Notes under the pieces: model-generated
The model's input: the letters and a program-made list of their open reading frames with translations, nothing else
The model's database searches: none
Told to the model about the DNA's origin: nothing
Shown here: positions 8,957 to 18,061 of the stretch, piece by piece
Layout of the letters: every line of letters begins with the position of its first letter
How positions within the stretch are numbered: position 1 is the stretch's first letter
Program-made: the position numbers and the translations under genes
Origin: Cafeteria roenbergensis
Taxonomy: Eukaryota > Sar > Bigyra > Bicosoecida > Cafeteriaceae
Length of the DNA stretch: 64,000 nucleotides
NCBI GenBank assembly: GCA_008330645.1
Contig: VLTN01000033.1
Span: 1-64,000 of the forward strand
Direction of reading: 5' to 3'

Positions 8957-11209
8957 TCACCGGAACCCCGACGGCGCCGCGCCTGCGCGCTGCATGAGAG
9001 TTCCCATGCTTTCGATGGAAGCCTCGCGCTGGAACTCGTCGGCTGCCCCTAGGTCCATGGCACTGTCCATGCCCGTGCTTTCCACGGACGCCTCGCGACG
9101 CGGGGGCGTGGGGTACGCGGCCGGCCCATCCCGCGATTGCATCCGCATCCCTGGCGGCGTTTGTGACTGTGGCTGCTGCTGTTGTTGCTGCTGCATCGCG
9201 CGGCGCCGGCCAGCCGACGCGAACGCGGCTGCAGCTGACGCGACAGCGGGGCGGACTGCGGGGCGTTGGGGCGTGCTGGCAGGCTGTGAGGGTGAGGCTG
9301 TGCGGAAGAGCGCCCTGGACGCAGCTGCCTGCCACCGGCTGGCTGTGCTGGGCTGGGGGGAGGCCGCAGCATCCTCATCGAACGACGGCCGGCGAGCCCG
9401 TCCAGCGCGGGCCTCCTGGGTCCGGCCTCGCGGGCCGCGCCGGCGAGTTGATGCCGCGGCTGCCTCGCCGTCCGGGCCGCCTCCGGACGGCACGGGCAAC
9501 ACGGTGCCAACGCCCGGTCTGGGAGACGCATGGCTGCTCCGTGACGATAGCTCGCCGCCCTCAGGTGAGGCGTCGGGGGCGCGCCTGCGCATCTCCCCGC
9601 GCCCCGTGGCGTCCGCTGCAGGGGAACCTCCGTTCACGGCCGGACCGCCGCCTGCCATGGCCGAGCGCTTCCGTGGCCTCACCCCGCTCCGCACGAGCAG
9701 CGCGCGCAGGTAGCCCCAAAGGGATGCCGCGACGCTTCGGCATTCGTCCTTGCTCAGAACAAACGAGTGCGAGTTGGGATGAGGGTCAATGACCACGGCG
9801 GAGCGCGGGAGACGGGCGCGCATGGCGTCCGGCTCTCCAACGGCGTTCCAGTGGTCGTCTGCTCCGTAGAAGAGCACGAGGCGGTCCTGGATGGCCTGGA
9901 ATGCCGCGTCGGTCGTCTCATTGAGGCTCCCCACCTCCTTCATCTCGTGGTAGGCCATCACCAGCGCGTTCCGGATGACGGGGCCGGCCGCCAGCGAGGG
10001 GACCGCGTCGAGCGCGGACGAGCTGGCCGACTTCCCCAGGACGGCGCCTGCGACTGAGCGCAGCACGGCGTTCGGAAGGAGCGAGAGCAAGTCCGCCACC
10101 GTCGCAACCGCAGGCGCCAGGAAGCGGAAGATTGGGAAGCCGAACCGGCCGCGGCGAGTCGTGCCGAGCAGCTCCACTGTGGGGTACACTCCAACCACGC
10201 CGACCAAGGAGGCGCTCGGAATCGACGCGGCCACGTCCTTGGCGACCCACGCGCCAATGGAGTGCCCTGCCAAGATGAAGCGCAGGGTCGGGTCGGACGC
10301 CAGCAGGTCGGCCAAGAATGCCGCCTTGTGCTTGGACTGCTCGGCGAGGCTAGGCGGCGCCAGCGGGGTCGCCGCCTCTCCTGGCCACCAGCCGGTGGTC
10401 ATGGGGTCGCCCGACGAAGCACCCGCGGATTCAGGTGGGGCCTCCCCCGTGCGCGTGATGGCCCAGCGGGCCGTCGCTGTCTCCACAGTGTGGCCAGCGT
10501 GACTCACGCACACAATGGTCATCATCTGGCCGCTGACCATCGCGAGCGACTTGAGAAAGTCCCGATAAAACGCCGCACCGCCGGGGTTGCCTGGAAACAC
10601 AACGAGGACGACTGCGCCCCGCCCGACTCCGGGCGAAGACCCGTCCGGCTCGGCGTCCAGAGAAGCAGTGTCGCCTGCTCGAGGGGCGGGCGCGGAGGAC
10701 CGCAGGCGTCGGCTCGACGTCGCTGCGGGGGCCGCGCCCGCAGGCAGCCCGTCTGCCGGGAGCACCAGCACGTCGGTGCGGAGCCCGTTGACGCTGATGG
10801 TCTCTGCGCTGGGCTCGCGGCAGTGCGGGTCGTCGCCCGCGGCAGCGCCTGGGCGCGGAGCGGTGAGCGCGTGGCGGGGGTCGAGTAGCCAGCTCGCCGT
10901 GGCACGGGGCAACTCCGAGTCGGGCGAGGTGGCGGCTGTGCGCGCGCGGGCCACCGCCCCGGAGCAGTCGCCCTTGTCGTTGGCACCTGGCCCCGTGAAG
11001 AAGGAGCGCCATAAGCGGACTCCGGCCGTGGCGACCAGGCGCGCGGGGGTGACGACGAGGGCGAGGGCGGCGGTCGCGAGCCACGCCACGACCGAGACCG
11101 GCACCCAAAACAGCAGCGTTGAAGCCCACGCCTCCGTCTCGAAGAAGGGCAGCTTGGCGAGGGGCCGCAGGTCGGACCCCGTTTCGACGCCTGGCGACCA
11201 CGGAAGCAT
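8957..11209 (-). CDS. LDAH: Lipid droplet-associated hydrolase (LDAH) family alpha/beta hydrolase
   Basis: Chosen start at 11209 gives 750 residues; the frame stays open to 11368, but that would enter the 5' leader of the divergent neighbour. A hydrophobic segment of about 30 residues near residue 25 could be a membrane or droplet anchor. The LDAH signature is clear: VVLVVFPGNPGG near residue 205 (oxyanion region), the nucleophile elbow GHSIGAW near 316, a YPTVELL segment after it, an Asp in YGADDHW near 446 and the His in NSHSFVLS near 480. The family acts on lipid-droplet neutral lipids or sterol esters; its true substrate is debated. The last 230 residues are disordered and Ser/Pro/Arg-rich with a run of nine Gln at about 670, unlike animal LDAH (about 325 residues). 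Confidence 0.85.
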   Translation of the reverse strand: MLPWSPGVETGSDLRPLAKLPFFETEAWASTLLFWVPVSVVAWLATAALALVVTPARLVATAGVRLWRSFFTGPGANDKGDCSGAVARARTAATSPDSELPRATASWLLDPRHALTAPRPGAAAGDDPHCREPSAETISVNGLRTDVLVLPADGLPAGAAPAATSSRRLRSSAPAPRAGDTASLDAEPDGSSPGVGRGAVVLVVFPGNPGGAAFYRDFLKSLAMVSGQMMTIVCVSHAGHTVETATARWAITRTGEAPPESAGASSGDPMTTGWWPGEAATPLAPPSLAEQSKHKAAFLADLLASDPTLRFILAGHSIGAWVAKDVAASIPSASLVGVVGVYPTVELLGTTRRGRFGFPIFRFLAPAVATVADLLSLLPNAVLRSVAGAVLGKSASSSALDAVPSLAAGPVIRNALVMAYHEMKEVGSLNETTDAAFQAIQDRLVLFYGADDHWNAVGEPDAMRARLPRSAVVIDPHPNSHSFVLSKDECRSVAASLWGYLRALLVRSGVRPRKRSAMAGGGPAVNGGSPAADATGRGEMRRRAPDASPEGGELSSRSSHASPRPGVGTVLPVPSGGGPDGEAAAASTRRRGPRGRTQEARAGRARRPSFDEDAAASPQPSTASRWQAAASRALFRTASPSQPASTPQRPAVRPAVASAAAAFASAGRRRAMQQQQQQQPQSQTPPGMRMQSRDGPAAYPTPPRREASVESTGMDSAMDLGAADEFQREASIESMGTLMQRAGAAPSGFR

Positions 11210-11422
11210 GGCGCTGGCCTCGCGCGCGCGGCAACTGGGTGCGTGTGACGACGGCATGCAAGTCTCTGCGGCAGAGCGCTGGCGAACTTTCGGGCGTCCT
11301 GATTGTGCGGCGCATTTCTGTCTCAGAGTTGTACCGGTATTCGGCCGATGCGCGCCGAGTTGCAACAACTAGGCGCGCAGCGTGCGATTGCCGCCGCTTG
11401 CACTTCGCTCCGAACAGCTGCC
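11210..11422. promoter_or_regulatory. Divergent promoter region, LDAH / AAMP
   Basis: Only 213 bases separate the proposed start codons of the minus-strand hydrolase and the plus-strand WD-repeat gene. Both promoters and 5' leaders must lie here or overlap the coding ends. No TATA box is obvious. TTGCAACAACTAGG at 11361 is one of the few AT-richer spots. Confidence 0.4.
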
Positions 11423-13207
11423 ATGGCCGACTCGGGCGATGATGGGGCCGCGTTCTGGACTGCCGAGGACGGCGACGAGGTAGTGGACCTGCCCGACGAC
11501 GAGGAGGACGCGGGAGCCGACGAGGAGGGCTTTGCGGAGGACGAGGGGGAGCCGACGGAAGGCGAGGGCGGCGAGGACGACATGGAGATGCAGCCCCTCG
11601 CCGAAGTTCTGTTCAGCGCGGACATCGGGGAGCCCGTGTACGCCGTTGCCACGCACCCGTTTGCTCCAATCGTGGCCGCAGGCCACGGCGGCGACGGCGT
11701 GCGGGTCTGGGATGCCCAGACTGGCGTCGAGCTCATGCGCGCCGACGGATGCCACTCGGACTCCGTGACCGCAGTGGCCTTCAGCGCCGACGGAAAGCTG
11801 CTCGCGTCTGCGTCGCTCGACAAGACGCTTCGCGTCTGGCGCATCGAGGAGCGCGCTCACGCCCGCGCCGCCGAAAAGTCGGACGATGAAGGCGCCGCCG
11901 CTCCCCACGCCGCGGCCGCGGCCGCCACCACGCCTGCTGCCTCGGCAGCGGCTGCGAGCTCGGCCGCAAGCGCGGAGGAGGGCGACGAGCGCGCTGCACA
12001 GTGCGCGTGGGAGGTCCTCCCGGGGCGCAAGCCTAGCAAGTCCAAAGGCAAGAAAAAGTCCAAGCAGCAAAAGGCCGCCTCGGCCGCCAAGTCGTCCTAC
12101 CCGGAGCCGCTGGTTCTCGAGGGCCCGGCGGAGGACATCGAGTGGATGGCGTGGCACCCCAAGTCGCCGGCCTTGCTGTGCGGGTCCGCTGACTGCACAG
12201 CCTGGGTGTTCAACGCGTCGACCGGCGAGTGCATCTCCGTGCTGGCAGGCCACGAGGGCGCCGTCACCGTTGGGGTGTTTAGCACGTCGGGGAAGAAGGT
12301 CATCACGGCGTCCGATGACGGCACGCTGAGGGTCTGGGCCCCCGCGACAGGGGAGTGCAAGACAGTCATCCGCGGAGACGGGTGGTTTGAGGCGGGCGAC
12401 CCGGTGGTCTCCCTGGCCTGCCACCCGACCAAGCCGCTGGTGATTGCCGGGGGCACGGACGGCACCGCCAGGCTGGCCAACACGGCAACTGGGCGCGTGC
12501 TGGCCGTGCTGAGGCACCGCTCGGCTGCTGCTGCCACCCTGGAGAAGGCGTCTGCTCGCGCCGAGGACGCCCTGGCCAAGGCCGTCGACGCAGCGACCTC
12601 CCGCCTGCGCGCTGGCGAGACGTCAGTCGAGCTTTCCATCCCCGGCAGCTCAGGCGCTGCCTCAGACGGTGCTGAGGCAGATGCGGTGGCCTCTGCAGCG
12701 CCCGCCGACGCTGCGGCAAGCGGGGCCGGCGGGACGTCAGAGCCGGCCCAAGGCGACGCTGAGGCCGAAGAAGGGGCAGAGGATGAGGGGGCCGACCCTG
12801 TGGAGATGGACGTGCCCTCTGTGGAGGGCGTTGGCTTCTGCCCCGTCGAGGGCCTGCAGCTTGCCGCCACAGGCGCGTCTGACGGCACCATGCGGGTGTG
12901 GGACATGTCTACTTTCTCGGTGCGAGCCGCCTGCCGCCAGGAGGGCTCCATCGTGCGGCTACAGTGGCACCCCACCGAGCCGGCCGTCGTGACGTGCGCG
13001 AGCGACGGCAGCGTGCGGGCGTTTGACGCACGCGACGGCACTACCATTGCTGTCCTGGCCGCTCACGCCGAGGTGTGCCTCGACATGCAGCTGCGAGTCT
13101 GGGATCGCCCCGATGGCGCCACGGACGGCTCCGTGCCTTGGGGCGAGGCCGTCATCGCCACTGGGGGCGACGACGGTCGCGCAGCCCTGCTGGAGTTGGG
13201 CATCTGA
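11423..13207 (+). CDS. AAMP: AAMP / Sqt1-type WD-repeat protein
   Basis: 594 residues from the ATG at 11423, which opens the acidic MADSGDD leader typical of AAMP; the frame extends 40 codons upstream without support. After about 65 acidic residues come WD40 repeats forming a beta-propeller. Diagnostic stretches are VYAVATHPFAPIV, the GPAEDIEWMAWHP segment equivalent to LEWMEWHP of human AAMP, DGTLRVWAPATGECK, AGGTDGTARLANTATG and DGSVRAFDARDG. Yeast Sqt1 of this family is the dedicated chaperone of ribosomal protein uL16; human AAMP is also linked to cell migration. Two low-complexity insertions, one Ala/Glu-rich with a Lys tract and one acidic, interrupt the propeller. It is divergently paired with the LDAH gene. 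Confidence 0.88.
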   Translation: MADSGDDGAAFWTAEDGDEVVDLPDDEEDAGADEEGFAEDEGEPTEGEGGEDDMEMQPLAEVLFSADIGEPVYAVATHPFAPIVAAGHGGDGVRVWDAQTGVELMRADGCHSDSVTAVAFSADGKLLASASLDKTLRVWRIEERAHARAAEKSDDEGAAAPHAAAAAATTPAASAAAASSAASAEEGDERAAQCAWEVLPGRKPSKSKGKKKSKQQKAASAAKSSYPEPLVLEGPAEDIEWMAWHPKSPALLCGSADCTAWVFNASTGECISVLAGHEGAVTVGVFSTSGKKVITASDDGTLRVWAPATGECKTVIRGDGWFEAGDPVVSLACHPTKPLVIAGGTDGTARLANTATGRVLAVLRHRSAAAATLEKASARAEDALAKAVDAATSRLRAGETSVELSIPGSSGAASDGAEADAVASAAPADAAASGAGGTSEPAQGDAEAEEGAEDEGADPVEMDVPSVEGVGFCPVEGLQLAATGASDGTMRVWDMSTFSVRAACRQEGSIVRLQWHPTEPAVVTCASDGSVRAFDARDGTTIAVLAAHAEVCLDMQLRVWDRPDGATDGSVPWGEAVIATGGDDGRAALLELGI

Positions 13208-13488
13208 GCGCCTGCGCCGCGAGTTCCTCATGCGCGTGGCACCGCTCGGGCTGCCCCGTGCATATGCGTCTGCCCTTGAAAGAAGGGATTGCCTCGCTGC
13301 CCCATTCTCAACGAGCAAACCCTGGCGCCGGCAGCGGCCACAAGAGGCGAGGTCTTGTTTCTTCGTTATTTTTTTTCCCTGTCCCCTCCGCCGCACACAA
13401 ACCTTCTCACACGCGCCAAACGCGGCCGTCGTCAAACTACTGGCATTCGAGGGAGTAGTGCTGCATCGCAGGCAAACCAGCAGCAGGC

Positions 13489-16400
13489 TCAGACCGCTGC
13501 TGCGCGGCCGGCCTGCGGATACGTCGCCCGGGGGTGCAGCGTGTCTCTCCCAGCACCGGAAGCACTCATTTCTGCCGGCAGCGTCCCGGTCACTGGGGAC
13601 TGCCGGGTGGCGGTGTCTGCCCGCTCGAACCCGCTCTCGTGATCAAACGTGCCGTCAAGCATGGAGCCGGACTCCTCGTCGGAGCCCAGCGCGTCCTTGG
13701 GGGCAGGGCGGGAGTCGCGGCCTGGAATGGCGCCCAGCTCGGGAGCGGCCTCGCTCAAAGCTGGGGACGGGCCTTCCGAGGGCAGCAGCAAAGAGTCGCT
13801 CCCGACCCTGCCCCGCAGCTGGCTCCCGCCGCTCCCGGTGGGGTCTGGCCTCTCGCCCGCGCCCGCCCTGTCTTGCGTGGCGCCCACCCTCACGTTTTGG
13901 TTGTCTGCCGATGCCCCGCGGGTCAGAGCGTGCGTTGCCCTGGCCCGAAGCGGGTCTGCGGCTGCGGCGCCTGGCTTGCCAGCGGGCCGCTCCCGTCCCG
14001 ACTGGCCACCCCCGCCGAAGCTTGCTGCGCGCCGCAACGCCTTTCCCGGCCCCACCGCTGCCTGCTCCTGCCCAGCCGCGCTGCGCATGGCGGCGGCAGC
14101 CTCTGCGAAGTTGAACGTCTTGGGCGATGCGGCCTCGCCGGTGCCGGTGAGCGGTGCGCTCGGCCGAAAGCCGGCCGCCGAGCCGGTCGCGTGGTCGGCG
14201 AGCGAGAAGGAGGCGTCCGACTCGGACAGCAGCAAGCTTGGGTCGGCGGGGGACGCGAGCCGGTGGCCGGACCGCACGCTCGAGACGGAGGAGGGATTTG
14301 CCGGCTGCTGCCGGGAGCTCGACGGCGTGGTCGCCCCTCCCAACGAGGAGTGGTGGAGGGGCCTAGCGGGAGCGCCAGACGCAACACGGAGGTGCCTGGG
14401 CAGGCGAGAGCGGCCAGCAGCGTCAAAGCCTGCGGGACCGCGCGGGTCGCCGGCGGCGGGAGGAGCCGCCGGCCCGGCCTCGCGCGCTTGGAGAGTCGGC
14501 TCGAGGTCGTCGTCGCTGTCGATCATAAACGACGCCCCGGAGGCACTGTGCCCCGGTGACAAGTCGCCGAGCCTGCCGTGGCGAGGGGCGGTGCGCCCTG
14601 CGCGCGAGGGCGGTTGGGGCTCGCGAACACGACCCTCGCCCCTGTCACTCTCCGACAGACCGTCAGAGCCGCGGTCACTGACCGAGAACGAAGCGGCATC
14701 GTCCGTCCCGGCCCCCGCCGGTGGCTGCCCGGGCTGGCCCTGTCCTGGCGCCGGAGCGCGCGCCTGCGGCGGCGGGGTGCTCGGCGGCGGCGAAGCGATA
14801 CTCTCCTCCTGCACCCCCTCGCTCGGGGACGGCGTTTGGGCGCTGCCCAGCTCGCGCTGCGCCACGTCGTCCTCGAACGACTCACGCCCGTACGATGACG
14901 CAGCGCTCCCACGGGACGCCCCGTCCCCCTCGGCAACTTTGTCGCGCGCGTGTCCCCCGTCACCCCCGCTGGCCTGCCGAGGGCGTTCAGCATCGCCCGG
15001 GGCGTCCGTCCCCAGCTCAAACGCGTCGTGGGAATAGGACTCTTCGTCCTCGGCGGCCGCATCGCTCCCGCCCGAGCCCGTGTCCTCTCCACCAGCACCC
15101 AGGTCTTCCGACCCTTCCGCCTGTCGGCCAGAGGACCCGGCCTGGCCCTGCCCTCCTGCGCTGCCAGCATCGGACGCGTCGCCTCCACTGTCGTCGAGCG
15201 TGGTGTGGTCGCTTGCCCCCGCAGTCGTCACGGCTCGAAGCGCCGCGAACATGGCCCCGTCAGTGCCCCCTGCAGGCGCACAGGCGCCGCCCTCCGCCGG
15301 GCCGCCTGCCCCGCCCGCCCCCCTGAGCGCTGCGCGCCACGGACCCTCGGCCGCAGGTAGCCTCCCCGCCCGCTCAGCAGCCGCCGCAGATGCCGGCGCC
15401 GCCGCAGTCGACTGCGGCGGCGCCGACGGCGGGTCCCCAGTCCGCGACGGCCAGCTCCGTTCAGGCGGTGGCTGCCCGCGGTCCGGAGCAGGCCCGTGCG
15501 CTGGCGCGGTCACAGCGCTGCCCCCGTGCATCCGCGACACGCTGCCCCAAGTCCAGTCGCCGCTGGCATCGCTGGCATCCCAGCCTGCGGTGCTGCCCCC
15601 CCCGGTGGAGCCCGCTTCGTCGGAAGCAGCGGCTCGCCGTCTGCAGGCTGACTCGGCCTCGCCCGTCGTCGCCCACTCTTGCTCGGCTGGGCTGCCGGCT
15701 CCCGGCGTGCCTGCGCGCTGCCGCTGCGTCGACTCCCGCGCCCTGGCGCTGTCTGGTGCCTGCCCGCGCACGAGCGCCCGCAGTGCCGCCCTGCGCTGCT
15801 GACCGGTCAGCCCGTCCAGGGAGCCAGCGTATCGACTTGCCGCGCCGCTGCCGCGCCGCCCGCCCCGGCGATTCCTCTGACACGATGCCGCCGCTGGCTC
15901 GCGCAGCCGCAGCGCAAGGCTGCCCGCCGGCAGAGGCGGCGCCGGCCGCTGCCCCGAGCCTCCTGCTGCGTTGGCAAGCGGAACCACCGCCTCGCCTGAC
16001 CGCCGCAGCTCCCCGGCCGGCCAGTGCCCGCCCTCGGACGTCCCGAGCGCCTGCAAGCTCTGCCGCACCGCGAAGCTGCTCCGTCCCAGCCCCCGCACCG
16101 CGAGCGGGTTGGCGTCGGCGTCGTCCTTGCGGGCCGGGACCAGATCGCTGAGCGAGGCGGCGTGCGCAACCAGCGCGGCAGAGCCCTGCGCTGCGACGGA
16201 CGGATCTGCGCTGTGGCGCGGCCTCCAGTCCCGAATCGGCCCGGACGCCTGCGACAGGCCTGGGTTCAGGCCACGAGGCAGCGACGTGGCCGTCGGGGCC
16301 AGGCGTGGCACGGGGGCGCCGCCTGACAAGGCGCCAGTTCCGCTGGCATCCGGCAAGCGGGGCTCCGTGCTGGCCGCCGGCGGAGGGGGTGCGGCTGAAG

Positions 16401-17739
16401 CAGCGCCGGCAGGCAGAGCAGATGCGGACGGCCCGCCACCGCCGAGCCGCGGGCCGCTGAGACGCCACGAGACCGCGGGAGCGTCGGCACCTCCCGGCGC
16501 CGCGCTGAGCCACGGGCTGCCCGCCGCCCGCAGCCCCTCGGCTACCCCTCGCGACACCGCCGGCCCGACCGCCGCAGCGACGGCCGCGGCAAGCGCCTCC
16601 GCCCACGGCTGCCCCTTCGGCCCGGGCCCGTCCGGGAAAGCGGGGCTCTGCCCTGGAGCCTCGGTCCGCGGCCTGGTCAGCGGAGCCGAATCCGCACTCG
16701 GCGCGAGGCAAGTGGCGACAGGGCCCCGCCCGGGGGCGCGCGTGCTCATGGACAGCGGAGGCGGCATGAAGTGTGACGGCTCTGCAGCGAGGAGCACGGA
16801 GCTGCGCGCGCTCGGGGCCGGGGCTTCAGCCGCCTTCGCGGCGGGCGGGCTTGGGCGCCCTCCCGTGACCCTTGGCCCGAGCGACGCGCTGGCGTTGCTC
16901 TCTGAGGTAGGAGTCCCGGCGCGGGCAGGGGGGGATGGCGGGGCGCTGCCTGTTCGTGCCGCGCGGCTGGGGGCCCCGCGCTCGGCGTCGTTCCAGATGG
17001 GGGGGCTCCCGACGCTGTGACCGGCCACAGTCGGGGTGCGTTTGCGAGGGCGCTTGTCGGCGCTCGGGGCCGCCGCGGCCGGGGGCGGGGACGCGCTCCA
17101 TCGCGATTTGGCCAGGAGATGGCCAATGACCCGCTGCCATCGCGCCGACGCCCAGCGTCCGGGCGACGCGGCGCCTCTCGCGGAGCCCGCTGGCTCGCTG
17201 CCGTAGAGCGGCAAGCGAAGCCAGTGCTGCCCGCCTGAGCGCGGCCGATCCCACTGCGTTCGCACGGACCGCAAAAACGCTTTGGCGGACCACCGGCCCG
17301 CGGCTGTCTCGTCGCCGTTGCCGCACAACGTGCCCGACAAGACGAGAGATACAATTGGGCTCTGGGCCCATGCGCCGCCTCGCACGTGCAGCCTCCTCGC
17401 GCAACGTGTCTGCCACATGCCATCCGGGCCCACGTCGGGCGGGGGCAGCACGACGGAGACGGAGCCTGCCGAGGCAACGCCGATGCTGACGCGCCATTCC
17501 TGTGAGGCAGCACAAAGGGCGCGCCAGTCACGGCACAGTGTGGAGCGCACTACGCGCAGTCGATAGACGCGGCGCGGCGGTCCTGTCGGTCGCAGTGCCG
17601 GCACCGGGCGCGGGCAACGGCAAGCGCGCGCAGAGTTTGCCGCCTCCCTCACCTCCAACACGGGGATGCTGTCCGCGTCCACCCACTCCACGCCAGCAAT
17701 GGCAACGTCCACAACCGGCCCGCTGGCGTGCCCCGCCAT
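13489..17739 (-). CDS. Large disordered protein with possible N-terminal C2-like domain
   Basis: I do not recognise this gene. From the ATG at 17739 it would be 1416 residues; the frame stays open to an upstream ATG at 17916, but those 59 extra codons are low-complexity. Residues about 8-180 are well folded by composition, with alternating beta-like strands (VDVAIAGVEW, VYRLRVVR, WRVSIGVASAG, SPIVSLVLSG) and a later WLRLPLY. That pattern resembles a divergent C2 domain; this is a weak inference. The rest is Ser/Ala/Gly/Pro/Arg-rich and disordered, with an acidic stretch around residues 900-1050. No intron is needed. The length of uninterrupted frame and absence of a better frame on either strand support it as real. 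Confidence 0.6.
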   Translation of the reverse strand: MAGHASGPVVDVAIAGVEWVDADSIPVLEVREAANSARACRCPRPVPALRPTGPPRRVYRLRVVRSTLCRDWRALCAASQEWRVSIGVASAGSVSVVLPPPDVGPDGMWQTRCARRLHVRGGAWAQSPIVSLVLSGTLCGNGDETAAGRWSAKAFLRSVRTQWDRPRSGGQHWLRLPLYGSEPAGSARGAASPGRWASARWQRVIGHLLAKSRWSASPPPAAAAPSADKRPRKRTPTVAGHSVGSPPIWNDAERGAPSRAARTGSAPPSPPARAGTPTSESNASASLGPRVTGGRPSPPAAKAAEAPAPSARSSVLLAAEPSHFMPPPLSMSTRAPGRGPVATCLAPSADSAPLTRPRTEAPGQSPAFPDGPGPKGQPWAEALAAAVAAAVGPAVSRGVAEGLRAAGSPWLSAAPGGADAPAVSWRLSGPRLGGGGPSASALPAGAASAAPPPPAASTEPRLPDASGTGALSGGAPVPRLAPTATSLPRGLNPGLSQASGPIRDWRPRHSADPSVAAQGSAALVAHAASLSDLVPARKDDADANPLAVRGLGRSSFAVRQSLQALGTSEGGHWPAGELRRSGEAVVPLANAAGGSGQRPAPPLPAGSLALRLREPAAASCQRNRRGGRRGSGAASRYAGSLDGLTGQQRRAALRALVRGQAPDSARARESTQRQRAGTPGAGSPAEQEWATTGEAESACRRRAAASDEAGSTGGGSTAGWDASDASGDWTWGSVSRMHGGSAVTAPAHGPAPDRGQPPPERSWPSRTGDPPSAPPQSTAAAPASAAAAERAGRLPAAEGPWRAALRGAGGAGGPAEGGACAPAGGTDGAMFAALRAVTTAGASDHTTLDDSGGDASDAGSAGGQGQAGSSGRQAEGSEDLGAGGEDTGSGGSDAAAEDEESYSHDAFELGTDAPGDAERPRQASGGDGGHARDKVAEGDGASRGSAASSYGRESFEDDVAQRELGSAQTPSPSEGVQEESIASPPPSTPPPQARAPAPGQGQPGQPPAGAGTDDAASFSVSDRGSDGLSESDRGEGRVREPQPPSRAGRTAPRHGRLGDLSPGHSASGASFMIDSDDDLEPTLQAREAGPAAPPAAGDPRGPAGFDAAGRSRLPRHLRVASGAPARPLHHSSLGGATTPSSSRQQPANPSSVSSVRSGHRLASPADPSLLLSESDASFSLADHATGSAAGFRPSAPLTGTGEAASPKTFNFAEAAAAMRSAAGQEQAAVGPGKALRRAASFGGGGQSGRERPAGKPGAAAADPLRARATHALTRGASADNQNVRVGATQDRAGAGERPDPTGSGGSQLRGRVGSDSLLLPSEGPSPALSEAAPELGAIPGRDSRPAPKDALGSDEESGSMLDGTFDHESGFERADTATRQSPVTGTLPAEMSASGAGRDTLHPRATYPQAGRAAAV

Positions 17740-18061
17740 GGGCCCGGCCGGCCGCCGCCGTGGTGGCTGAGTGGTGCCAAGCGAGCTGGGTGGTTGTTGT
17801 TTGCAGAGCGCGTTTGTTGTTGTGGCTTTTCGTGGGGTTGTTTGGGGCTTCATCGGCAGCTCGCCCGCGTCGCTGGCCACCGGGGGTTCGTCAGCAGCCC
17901 CCATGCACAGCAACAAAGCCCGCTAGCAGCTTTTGTGGCCCACAGACCGAGGCCAGCGACGACTCATCAAGTGTGTTTCGGCCAGCGAATGCCCGCGAGG
18001 GTCGCTCGCTGCAGCGCGCGGAAGCCCGTGCCGGTGAGCGCGTAGCAGAACGACGCGCCGC

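Noticed and set aside
15461-16711. 416-codon minus-strand ORF and similar long shadows inside 13.5-17.7 kb
   Set aside because: Arg/Gly-rich alternative frame of the disordered protein; no motif, and both strands are widely open because of high GC.
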